Part shown: positions 1-5,081 of the stretch, one piece after another
Layout: each line of letters begins with the position of its first letter
Numbering within the stretch: the first letter of the stretch is position 1
From: Bacteroidota bacterium
GTDB taxonomy: Bacteria > Bacteroidota > Bacteroidia > Bacteroidales > JAKIYJ01
Direction of reading: 5' to 3'
Length of the DNA: 5,220 bases
Assembly (NCBI GenBank): GCA_022708585.1
Contig: JAKIYJ010000113.1
Location: 1-5,220 of the forward strand
Translations under genes and position numbers: made by a program
The notes under the pieces: model-generated
The model's input: only the letters and a program-made list of their open reading frames with translations
What the model was told of the DNA's origin: nothing
Database searches by the model: none

Positions 1-43
1 AAAAACGCTATCAATCTGAACATATCAGACGAATAGCGTTTTT
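1..43 (-). terminator. Rho-independent terminator after the tRNA
   Basis: Perfect 11-bp inverted repeat: AAAAACGCTAT (1-11) pairs with ATAGCGTTTTT (33-43). A nested 5-bp stem, TCTGA (15-19) with TCAGA (25-29), lies in the loop. Read on the minus strand the stem ends in a T run, two bases after the tRNA 3' end, so it should end the tRNA transcript. The symmetry means it could also stop plus-strand transcription entering the window. Confidence 0.8.
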
Positions 44-45
44 CG

Positions 46-130
46 TACTCCGGGCGGGACTTGAACCCGCACGATCGTAATGATCACAGGATTTTAAGTC
101 CTGCGTGTCTACCAATTCCACCACCAAGGC
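46..130 (-). tRNA. tRNA-Leu (anticodon UAA)
   Basis: The minus strand reads as an 85-nt class II tRNA. The D-arm region (GGTGGTGGAATTGGTAGACA) is the usual leucine type. The anticodon stem CAGGA/TCCTG encloses the loop CTTAAAA, giving anticodon TAA. A long variable arm has a GATC/GATC stem, and the T arm is GCGGG-TTCAAGT-CCCGC. The discriminator is A, as expected for leucine, and no CCA is encoded. The acceptor stem is weak: G1-U72, U4-G69 and U5-G68 are wobbles and C3 faces A70. It should decode UUA and UUG; four of five leucines in both the 52-aa lipoprotein (4088-4246) and the partial gene at 5111 use TTA. The tRNA follows the peptidase gene by 40 bases and has a candidate promoter of its own. 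Confidence 0.93.
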
Positions 131-137
131 AACAATA

Positions 138-181
138 TATTTATAACAAATATAAAGAAAGTTTTCTCAATTACAAATATA
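138..181 (-). promoter_or_regulatory. Composite promoter of the tRNA (copy A)
   Basis: On the minus strand, in order: TATATTTG (174-181), a 19-nt spacer, TATATTTG (147-154), one T, then TATAAATA (138-145). The two TATATTTG boxes supply a TTTG-N19-TAnnTTTG arrangement, which matches the Bacteroidota vegetative sigma consensus, and TATAAATA matches the T4 late promoter box. The inner TATATTTG ends 16 nt before the tRNA 5' end. The upstream box overlaps the last codons of the peptidase gene. The same arrangement recurs at 2162-2205. The promoter role is inferred from consensus and position. Confidence 0.6.
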
Positions 182-626
182 TTCTTCCACCACTTAAATA
201 TGTCCTTACATAGTAAGGATCTGAAAGGTTATTTATTTTTACTCCAGACTTGCGACTTGCTGAATGTACAAAATATCCATCCATTAGGTATACACCGACA
301 TGCCACCCACTTCTTGTTTTTGTTCTGAAAAAAACTAAATCCCCAGTTATAAGGCTATCTTTTTTAACTCTATTCGTTGATTTGTATTGTTCTCTTGCAA
401 TTCTTGGTAATTCAATATTGAATCGAGATTCATATAATCTCTTACTAAATCCAGAACAATCAACTCCACTTTTCGTTGTACCACCGACTCTGTATTTTAC
501 ACCATACCAATCTATTACAAAATTGTATATGTTGCTGTCTTTATTCCTTAATGAGTCTAAATTAAGTTGACTATAAGAATAAAAGGAAACAATTAAAATC
601 ATCATTAATGATATCATTTTTTTCAT
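171..626 (-). CDS. Exported NlpC/P60-family peptidoglycan peptidase
   Basis: A 151-aa protein with a cleavable signal peptide (residues 1-19; KK near the N-terminus, hydrophobic core, likely cut SYS|Q, a frequent pattern in Flavobacteriia). The rest is an NlpC/P60 domain: catalytic Cys57 in DCSGF, catalytic His109 in WHVGVY, and His121 as the likely third polar residue. The GDLVFF motif (95-100) is also typical. The family are papain-like cysteine peptidases that cut peptide bonds in peptidoglycan stems. With only a signal peptide and one catalytic domain it is shorter than most bacterial members and lacks a wall-binding domain. In a phage it could be an exported endolysin or an envelope-remodelling enzyme. 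The ATG at 626 lies 28 nt after a TATAAATA box, fitting late expression. The tRNA follows without an obvious terminator between. The family assignment is strong; the role is inferred. Confidence 0.88.
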   Translation of the reverse strand: MKKMISLMMILIVSFYSYSQLNLDSLRNKDSNIYNFVIDWYGVKYRVGGTTKSGVDCSGFSKRLYESRFNIELPRIAREQYKSTNRVKKDSLITGDLVFFRTKTRSGWHVGVYLMDGYFVHSASRKSGVKINNLSDPYYVRTYLSGGRIYL

Positions 627-654
627 ATTTTATTATTATTTTTTAGCAATAAAC

Positions 655-662
655 TATTTATA
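655..662 (-). promoter_or_regulatory. Candidate T4-type late promoter of the peptidase gene
   Basis: Exact TATAAATA on the minus strand, 28 nt before the ATG at 626. The leader is A/T rich with no Shine-Dalgarno sequence. It is one of six exact copies in the window, all between genes. Confidence 0.55.
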
Positions 663-710
663 TTAAAAACAACAAGCTTTGTTTACAACATTACAGGGAA
701 ACATAATTTG

Positions 711-718
711 TATATATA
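711..718 (+). promoter_or_regulatory. Possible promoter of the 182-aa lipoprotein gene
   Basis: TATATATA, one mismatch from the late box TATAAATA, lies 22 nt before the ATG at 741. That is nearly the 21-nt spacing of the exact box before the gene at 5111. A competing host-type reading uses TTTG (678-681) and TAATTTG (704-710), 22 nt apart, where the second box is one base short of TAnnTTTG. The sequence does not decide between them. Confidence 0.35.
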
Positions 719-740
719 GTAAAAAATAAACAACAATTTT

Positions 741-1289
741 ATGAAAAAATTATTAACAATTCTTTTAGGATTTTTTGCACTCATATCTATAAGTGGATGT
801 GGAAAAAGTGAAAATCCCGATAATGTTATCTATGCTCAAAGACAATCTACCGACTTTACGTGGGAGGTTGTTGAACCTGGAAAAGATCCAGTACAAGTAT
901 TCCATCAGGAAGTGATGATATCACCTACATGGGGACAATCAAACAAATATGCCTCAGAAAGGGGTGATTTTACTATATGGCAAATAATTGGACTAGTACT
1001 ATTGGTAGTACTTGCAGTTGCCATATATGGTAGAGCAACAGAAGCTAGTTGGTTCCCTAATATTAAACCAGCAGCACTTGGTGCAATTATGTTTGTATTA
1101 GCAGCAGGTTCACTTTCATCATTTAAATGGCAATCATCATCAATTAAATGGAATAATGACAAATGGGTGAAAAAAGAGGTATATGACAAAGCTATTAAAG
1201 AAACTGGATCTACTAAACCTATTTGGGATAGTCTAAGAAGTGAGTGTAAAATAGTTTTTGGCCCTTATGAATGTTATGGAAAGAAATAA
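741..1289 (+). CDS. Predicted lipoprotein with two transmembrane segments, function unknown
   Basis: A 182-aa protein. The N-terminus is a lipoprotein signal peptide with lipobox ISGC, so Cys20 is the probable lipidated residue. It is followed by a soluble stretch (about 21-77), two hydrophobic segments (about 79-96 and 109-126) separated by a short loop, and a lysine- and tryptophan-rich tail (127-182) with Cys169 and Cys178. If the signal is processed, both the middle and tail segments should lie outside the cytoplasm, with a membrane hairpin between. I do not recognise the family. Lying divergent to the peptidase gene, it could be a lysis accessory (holin- or spanin-like) or a superinfection-exclusion protein, but nothing in the sequence proves this. 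There is no Shine-Dalgarno; the start is set by the signal peptide. A strong terminator follows 12 nt after the stop. Confidence 0.8.
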   Translation: MKKLLTILLGFFALISISGCGKSENPDNVIYAQRQSTDFTWEVVEPGKDPVQVFHQEVMISPTWGQSNKYASERGDFTIWQIIGLVLLVVLAVAIYGRATEASWFPNIKPAALGAIMFVLAAGSLSSFKWQSSSIKWNNDKWVKKEVYDKAIKETGSTKPIWDSLRSECKIVFGPYECYGKK

Positions 1290-1301
1290 TTTGTGAAAAA
1301 T

Positions 1302-1332
1302 AAAAAAAGACATCGAAATGATGTCTTTTTTT
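1302..1332. terminator. Bidirectional rho-independent terminator between convergent genes
   Basis: A 13-bp perfect stem, AAAAAAAGACATC (1302-1314) with GATGTCTTTTTTT (1320-1332), and a 5-nt loop GAAAT. The A/T arms give a T run on both strands, so it can end both the 741-1289 transcript and the 1340-1867 transcript, which converge here. Confidence 0.9.
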
Positions 1333-1339
1333 TATTTCT

Positions 1340-1867
1340 TTAATGAAAGTGTCCACATGAACCTTTTAGTAAAATTAACATTTTATAACCTTGTTCATGT
1401 CTTCCATCTATCCAATCTGGGTTATCTAAAAGATTATATTGGTTAATTAAAGCAATCTTTTTGATTTCACACTCATTAAACTCATTTCCTTCCTTCGCCC
1501 ATGTAGCTTCTGGAGAAATTTCTCCTATTACTTTAAATGTATTTTGAATCAGAGTTCCTGGAGTTTGCTCACCCCATTTAAACATTACTGCTGTATTCTC
1601 CTTATCTGATATAATATCTATCAGTTCTACTTTAGTTGATTCGCTTCCATCTGGTTTATGCACATAGATTTCCTTATCTGTCTTTTGTATATCTCTTGAA
1701 CAGAGAAAGAGTTTGACCTTTTTATATCCATCAAAATAGGGTACGTGAGGATTATTGTAAAATTCAGGAATATGTGCGTCTTTTATTAGGTTATCTGTAT
1801 GATCGAGAAACTTGTCTCCTTCGTTTATTTCGCCTTCTACAGGAAGGTATTTACTAAAGTATTTCAC
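1340..1867 (-). CDS. Conserved phage hypothetical protein (CSRDI / GEISPEATW type)
   Basis: A 175-aa protein with no signal peptide or membrane segment. Recognisable blocks are the N-terminal YLPVEGEI (7-14), VKLFLCSRDI (51-60), KVIGEISPEATW (112-123) and a C-terminal CGHFH (171-175). I remember similar blocks in uncharacterised phage proteins, including ones from Bacteroidota phages; this is memory, not a search result. The Cys and His residues near the C-terminus could bind a metal, which is speculative. The start is GTG at 1867, placed five bases after the stop of the 93-aa gene, so the two are probably one transcript. No ATG is available upstream in that gap. The gene ends at the shared terminator 1302-1332. 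Function unknown. Confidence 0.82.
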   Translation of the reverse strand: MKYFSKYLPVEGEINEGDKFLDHTDNLIKDAHIPEFYNNPHVPYFDGYKKVKLFLCSRDIQKTDKEIYVHKPDGSESTKVELIDIISDKENTAVMFKWGEQTPGTLIQNTFKVIGEISPEATWAKEGNEFNECEIKKIALINQYNLLDNPDWIDGRHEQGYKMLILLKGSCGHFH

Positions 1868-1872
1868 AGAAA

Positions 1873-2154
1873 TTAATTTAAATTATTTAAAATAAAATAG
1901 TGTGTGTCGTTATACACATCTTTTAAGTCAACTTCCACCGGAGCTTTAACTTCAACGAACATAGTTCTGTCAAAAGCAATTTCTTTCATTTCTGCTAACT
2001 TAACAGCTTTTCTCCATTCTTTACCTGACTTGGTTGTAAAGTTTGCCTCACAAAGTTCTTTAATAGTGTAGATTTCTTCTGGATTAAGTGGCCAGAATTT
2101 TTTAGAAACTTTGTCTTGTCCACCGATATATTTTACTAAAGAGTTCTTTTTCAT
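1873..2154 (-). CDS. Small phage hypothetical protein, possibly SH3-like beta fold
   Basis: A 93-aa soluble protein, first gene of a two-gene unit with 1340-1867. The pattern LVKYIGG (6-12), EIYTIKEL (27-34), KAVKLAE (49-55) and FDRTMFVEV (61-69) suggests a small beta-barrel. It parallels the 86-aa protein at 3224-3484, which has YYTLI, WYKLLE and SSVFVIPE in the same order, so the two may be distant relatives; this is inference from pattern, not from alignment scores. The ATG at 2154 lies 7 nt after TATAAATA and 15 nt after TATATTTG, so the transcript may have a very short leader. No Shine-Dalgarno. No function recognised. Confidence 0.8.
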   Translation of the reverse strand: MKKNSLVKYIGGQDKVSKKFWPLNPEEIYTIKELCEANFTTKSGKEWRKAVKLAEMKEIAFDRTMFVEVKAPVEVDLKDVYNDTHYFILNNLN

Positions 2155-2161
2155 AAGTAAT

Positions 2162-2205
2162 TATTTATACAAATATACAACGTTTTATTCTAATTACCAA
2201 ATATA
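2162..2205 (-). promoter_or_regulatory. Composite promoter of the 93-aa gene (copy B)
   Basis: On the minus strand, in order: TATATTTG (2198-2205), a 20-nt spacer, TATATTTG (2170-2177), then directly TATAAATA (2162-2169). It has the same order and nearly the same spacing as copy A at 138-181, and the spacers also share TAATT, AGAA and AAAC-like segments. TTTG-N20-TAnnTTTG fits the Bacteroidota vegetative consensus. The TATAAATA is only 7 nt from the ATG, closer than at other genes here, so at this locus it may act as an A/T-rich translation start region rather than as a late promoter. Confidence 0.6.
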
Positions 2206-2224
2206 ATAATTGATTGATTACCAA

Positions 2225-3139
2225 TTACTTAACCTCGAAATTAGCCTTAATATATTTGATTAAATCTTCGCTTAATACGTTGTAATTATGATTTTTATTC
2301 CACCACTCGAACGGAATTAAATATCTACCTCCGTCATATTTACCCATTTTATCTAATGTTTTTAGTAAAACATCTTCATGACCAGTATCAACATTTCCAG
2401 CATCTTTTATATTTTTTGTTTCTCTAGATTTTACAAAAATATCACCAAGTGCATGTTTGTTATCTCTAAAAACTCTCTCACCTATTTTTGCATATGCTGC
2501 AAATTTATCTTTTTTCTCTTCAGATTTTCCAGATACTTTAACAGTAACTTTAACATATTGTTCTTTTGTAAATTTATCTTGACGTGGGTTTTCACCAAGT
2601 GTATAGGTTGTTGATCCTATTCTTGTTGTTGTGTCATATTTTCCTTTAAATATGCCTTTGCCAATTAATGAATCTAAATGGCTATTAATTAGATCTTGAA
2701 CTTCAGCAACTCGCATTTTTGATAGACCACCCTTTGGTAATCTTTTACCAGTTTCTCTATCAATATTGGGAACCTGTGACTCACTGCCTTCAATTTCAAT
2801 TGTTATATTACTACCATTGAATTTTTTAACGAAACTTGTTATTTGATTTAGCTTAGCCTCTGTTTCTTTAGCTTTATCTTTACTAAATCTATAAGTTCCA
2901 CTTTCAAACTCAGTTCCAAAATTGACAGATAGCGTTGTGTCTGACTTTGTTTCTTTTGAAACATATTCTTGATTCTTTGGTAGGTCAACAACACTAGCCT
3001 TTTGAGCCTTTAGTCCACCAGCAGAAGCTAATGCTAAAGCCCCAGATAATATCCACTCTTTAACTGATTCGTCAACCTGTTCAACATCTATATCATTACT
3101 TACCCTAGTAAGTTCATTAAATTTCTTAATATGTTTCAT
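2225..3139 (-). CDS. Putative virion-associated OmpA-like protein with capsid-targeting-like N-terminus
   Basis: A 304-aa protein starting MKHIKKFNEL. The frame stays open to a TTG at 3199, but the ATG at 3139 is preferred: it is the first ATG and follows an exact TATAAATA by 34 nt. Residues 1-24 resemble the short N-terminal capsid-targeting peptides of T4-like phages (MKxxxxFxE), and the partial gene at 5111 has a related start. A small hydrophobic, glycine/alanine-rich stretch follows (about 29-43). Residues 70-204 look OmpA-like: a beta/alpha start, IEIEGSES (114-121) where OmpA has EGHTD, and LSKMRVAEV (139-147) with the conserved Arg143. The Asp that binds peptidoglycan in OmpA is not evident, so wall binding is uncertain. 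Residues 210-304 are a separate unknown C-terminal region. The OmpA call is a motif judgement; the virion role is inferred from promoter and N-terminus. Confidence 0.72.
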   Translation of the reverse strand: MKHIKKFNELTRVSNDIDVEQVDESVKEWILSGALALASAGGLKAQKASVVDLPKNQEYVSKETKSDTTLSVNFGTEFESGTYRFSKDKAKETEAKLNQITSFVKKFNGSNITIEIEGSESQVPNIDRETGKRLPKGGLSKMRVAEVQDLINSHLDSLIGKGIFKGKYDTTTRIGSTTYTLGENPRQDKFTKEQYVKVTVKVSGKSEEKKDKFAAYAKIGERVFRDNKHALGDIFVKSRETKNIKDAGNVDTGHEDVLLKTLDKMGKYDGGRYLIPFEWWNKNHNYNVLSEDLIKYIKANFEVK

Positions 3140-3173
3140 ACTAATATTTTTTTTATAATTTTCTATATCTATA

Positions 3174-3181
3174 TATTTATA
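3174..3181 (-). promoter_or_regulatory. Candidate T4-type late promoter of the OmpA-like gene
   Basis: Exact TATAAATA on the minus strand, 34 nt before the ATG at 3139. It lies inside the 60 bases that an upstream TTG start would translate, which supports the shorter protein. The 84-nt gap 3140-3223 shows no terminator, so read-through from 3224-4030 may also supply transcript. Confidence 0.6.
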
Positions 3182-3223
3182 AATAAATATGGAAAACAAT
3201 AATAATATTTATCAAATATTTTA

Positions 3224-3484
3224 TTATATATTAGAAGGCACGAACTCAAAAATCTCTTTTATTTTATTGTCTCTATTTTCAACGTTCCAAGTTTCGGGTA
3301 TGACAAATACTGAGGAGTGATGCACAACCGGACCAGTTTCAAGTAATTTATACCACAGGTTATTTTCTGTTCCAGCTAAATATAAACCAGTCGTAACTCC
3401 TATCAAGGTATAATAGTTTCCACTTTTAACAAGTGGGGCTTCCTTATCATCTGAACATGAATTTTTTATACAAAGTAATTTCAT
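3224..3484 (-). CDS. Small phage hypothetical protein (ETGPVVHHSSVF motif)
   Basis: An 86-aa soluble protein. It begins MKLLCIKN and carries YYTLIGV (24-30), WYKLLETGPVVHHSSVFV (44-61) and a charged tail. I recall small Bacteroidota phage proteins with a similar W-Y-x-L-x-E-T-G...HHSS layout, without a known function; the strands suggest a compact beta fold. Its ATG overlaps the TGA of the preceding gene as ATGA (3481-3484), a sign of translational coupling. See the 93-aa protein at 1873-2154 for a possible relative. Confidence 0.8.
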   Translation of the reverse strand: MKLLCIKNSCSDDKEAPLVKSGNYYTLIGVTTGLYLAGTENNLWYKLLETGPVVHHSSVFVIPETWNVENRDNKIKEIFEFVPSNI

Positions 3485-3765
3485 ATTAATTCATCGATTT
3501 TATGATCACGTATATCAGCAGCAGAAATTAATATCTTATTCCAATGTAGTACTTCAACTGCTTTTTGAAATTTTACATCTGGCTCATGACGGGATCCAAG
3601 ATGATCCATATAAATTTTCATATACTCTTTAATTAGACCTCTTGTTATACTATAACAATAATTTGGACTACCATTATATGTATTTGATGCTACATTTGGA
3701 TTGTCATTCTCATGCACAGTTAATCTATTCAATCTTTCAAAATCAATTATATAATCATTTATCAT
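3481..3765 (-). CDS. Hypothetical protein, middle gene of a coupled operon
   Basis: A 94-aa soluble protein I do not recognise. It is mostly helical in appearance from about residue 40 onward (GLIKEYMKIYMDHL, KFQKAVEVLHW), with an Asn/Ser/Tyr-rich loop before it (22-39). The ATG at 3765 comes 13 nt after the stop of the 83-aa gene, and its TGA overlaps the next start by four bases. The tight spacing on both sides supports it as a real gene co-expressed with 3779-4030 and 3224-3484. Confidence 0.75.
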   Translation of the reverse strand: MINDYIIDFERLNRLTVHENDNPNVASNTYNGSPNYCYSITRGLIKEYMKIYMDHLGSRHEPDVKFQKAVEVLHWNKILISAADIRDHKIDELI

Positions 3766-3778
3766 TTAAATTAGATTT

Positions 3779-4030
3779 TTATTTCATGACTCCACCACCA
3801 TATCTTTCAAAAAGATCATCTGATAAATTTGGTAGATGATTTTTTATTATAGTTGCATAGGTTAATACTGCTTGACGACAGGCCTCATTATGTATAGGAT
3901 CTGATCCACCACCATCTAATCTCAATACAAAATATTCAGCACCCTCATCAATTGATTCTCCATTGGTCTTTTGAATAAAATACTTTTGGTGTAATCCATT
4001 AGGATTTTCTTTTTTTGTAGGTATGTTCAT
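3779..4030 (-). CDS. Conserved phage hypothetical protein (NPxGLHQKY / AEYFVLRLD family)
   Basis: An 83-aa protein matching a small family I recall as widespread in tailed-phage genomes. The blocks visible here are NPNGLHQKYFI (9-19), AEYFVLRLD (31-39), a DP-H-x-x-ACRQAVLTYA block (44-58) and a final HLPNLSDDLFERY (64-76). No enzymatic motif is evident and the family has no function I can name. It is the first gene after the terminator at 4057-4083 and leads the three-gene run ending at 3224. No exact promoter box is present in 4031-4056; TATAGAATA (4044-4052) is a degenerate candidate 13 nt before the ATG. This gene is one of the clearer signs that the window is phage DNA. Confidence 0.88.
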   Translation of the reverse strand: MNIPTKKENPNGLHQKYFIQKTNGESIDEGAEYFVLRLDGGGSDPIHNEACRQAVLTYATIIKNHLPNLSDDLFERYGGGVMK

Positions 4031-4056
4031 AAATTTAGTTTTTTATTCTATAATAA

Positions 4057-4083
4057 AAAGGGGAAAGAGTTTCTTTCCCCTTT
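4057..4083 (-). terminator. Rho-independent terminator after the 52-aa lipoprotein gene
   Basis: An 11-bp perfect stem, AAAGGGGAAAG (4057-4067) with CTTTCCCCTTT (4073-4083), and a 5-nt loop. On the minus strand it runs into TTTTTATTA, so it should end the 4896-4088 transcript four bases after the lipoprotein stop. That isolates the 4030-3224 genes from that transcript. Confidence 0.88.
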
Positions 4084-4087
4084 AAAG

Positions 4088-4246
4088 TTAATTTCTTATT
4101 GATACAGAGTTTGATGTTTTATTTCCAAATGTTATACTAACAACTTTTGGATTTAAACTTGGATCAACTTTTGGATCCACATCTAACTTTTTCGTACAAC
4201 CAAATAATGTTATGAATGATAGACCTATTAATATAATTTTTTTCAT
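4088..4246 (-). CDS. Small predicted lipoprotein (52 aa)
   Basis: A 52-aa open frame starting MKKIILIGLSF with lipobox LFGC, so Cys17 is the likely lipidated residue and the mature part is only 36 residues. The mature part starts TKKLDVDPKVDPSLNPK, with a proline after an acidic or Asn residue three times, then a probable beta hairpin. The ATG overlaps the TGA of the 217-aa secreted protein as ATGA (4243-4246), so the two are translationally coupled. The gene ends four bases before a strong terminator. The signal peptide, coupling and terminator together make it convincing despite its size. Small phage lipoproteins include o-spanins and receptor-blocking proteins such as T5 Llp; either role would be a guess. 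Four of its five leucines are TTA. Confidence 0.82.
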   Translation of the reverse strand: MKKIILIGLSFITLFGCTKKLDVDPKVDPSLNPKVVSITFGNKTSNSVSIRN

Positions 4247-4896
4247 ATTTTATTTTTTATTTTTACACTAATTACTTTATTTGTCAAATTATCAATTATA
4301 ACCTCCCAAGTGTCTTCTGGTTTTAACATAGTCCAGAATACAATTTTAATACTCTTGAATGTTTGATCCAACATAATATAATTAATAGTTAATGTTTCAT
4401 TATCCGTGTCAGACTCTGCTTTAAAATGAATAATTGTTGTGTTATTTACATTTTTAGCATCAACTATTTCTAATGTTTTGATTGCTAATGTGGTACACCC
4501 TGGTAATGGTGAATTATTAGTAGTTATTGCATTTATACCACTTCCATTCCAATTATCTAAAACATATCCTGATCCACTTGGCTTAAACCATTTAACCCGA
4601 ACATAGACTGTTGTGTTTATATTTATTTGTGGAACCGTGAACGATGATTTACCACTTGCGTCCAGTGTATATGTTATAGTATAATTTGGGGATATTCCAC
4701 CTAATTGTGTGATAATTGTGCCCATACCAGAATTGGTATATACAGTAACTTCGATTTTGCCATTTGGTGAACCTATAGTGGCATCAATGTAATATCTATT
4801 CGAGCACCATCCTTTACGAGTTAAAGTGTGTGCATCTGCTGTAAATGCTAGTAACAATACTAGCGATGTGATCAATGTTTTTAATGTTTTTTTCAT
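4243..4896 (-). CDS. Secreted beta-rich protein, function unknown
   Basis: A 217-aa protein with a typical signal peptide (KK, then a leucine-rich core at about 8-19, probable cut after ADA at 20-22). The mature protein is rich in Thr, Ser, Asn and Ile with alternating strand patterns. Two sections are suggested: about 23-134, bounded by Cys31 and Cys134 (a possible disulfide), and about 137-217. It resembles secreted beta-sandwich proteins of Bacteroidota in style, but I recognise no specific family. The frame stays open for 50 codons upstream to a TTG at 5046, with an in-frame ATG at 4953. The ATG at 4896 is chosen because it alone puts the signal peptide at the N-terminus. It heads a two-gene unit with the 52-aa lipoprotein, possibly read from the late box at 5068-5075. 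Confidence 0.78.
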   Translation of the reverse strand: MKKTLKTLITSLVLLLAFTADAHTLTRKGWCSNRYYIDATIGSPNGKIEVTVYTNSGMGTIITQLGGISPNYTITYTLDASGKSSFTVPQININTTVYVRVKWFKPSGSGYVLDNWNGSGINAITTNNSPLPGCTTLAIKTLEIVDAKNVNNTTIIHFKAESDTDNETLTINYIMLDQTFKSIKIVFWTMLKPEDTWEVIIDNLTNKVISVKIKNKI

Positions 4897-5067
4897 TTTT
4901 TGGGGTTTGATTAAAAAAAAAATAGCACCTAAAATTATACAATATATGCACATGGCTTTTAAAGGATAATTAAGTACTAATACAGAGTTATATATTTCTT
5001 TGACTGAAAAGTTTAGTTTTTTTTTTAATATTTTAAATACTATCAACGGATCAGGAGAAAAATCATT
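4897..5067 (-). other. Long leader before the secreted-protein gene
   Basis: The 171 bases between the minus-strand TATAAATA and the ATG at 4896 hold no separate gene, tRNA or clear hairpin that I can see. The frame of the downstream gene remains open through most of it, including a hydrophobic stretch (CIYCIILGAIFFLI). A closer promoter is not evident: TATATTG (4940-4946, minus) is a poor match to TAnnTTTG and lacks an upstream box. Confidence 0.4.
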
Positions 5068-5075
5068 TATTTATA
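5068..5075 (-). promoter_or_regulatory. Divergent late promoter, minus-strand half
   Basis: Exact TATAAATA on the minus strand, 171 nt before the ATG at 4896 and 21 nt before the TTG at 5046. It forms the left arm of an inverted repeat with the plus-strand box at 5082-5089. Confidence 0.5.
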
Positions 5076-5081
5076 TTAATA

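Noticed and set aside
46..130. tRNA gene as a phage attachment site
   Set aside because: No integrase, direct repeat of the tRNA 3' end or prophage boundary is visible; a phage-encoded tRNA is simpler.
250..570. 106-aa open frame on the plus strand
   Set aside because: It lies wholly inside the NlpC/P60 gene on the other strand, which has clear catalytic motifs.
905..1189. 94-aa open frame on the minus strand
   Set aside because: Antisense to the lipoprotein gene, which has a clear signal peptide and terminator.
2251..2258. TATATTTG on the plus strand as a promoter
   Set aside because: Inside the 3' end of the OmpA-like gene, antisense, with no gene downstream on that strand and no TATAAATA next to it.
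2378..2614. 78-aa Phe/Ile/Cys-rich open frame on the plus strand
   Set aside because: Antisense to the OmpA-like gene; its composition is what AT-rich antisense gives.
3140..3199. N-terminal extension of the OmpA-like protein to a TTG at 3199
   Set aside because: The exact TATAAATA box lies inside it, the start would be TTG, and the ATG at 3139 gives the MKHIKKF N-terminus shared in type with the gene at 5111.
3642..3839. 65-aa open frame on the plus strand
   Set aside because: Antisense across two genes of a compact operon, with no supporting start signal.
4897..5046. 267-aa version of the secreted protein starting at TTG 5046
   Set aside because: It would bury a standard signal peptide at residues 51-72; the ATG at 4896 is simpler. 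Kept as a finding because the frame is open.
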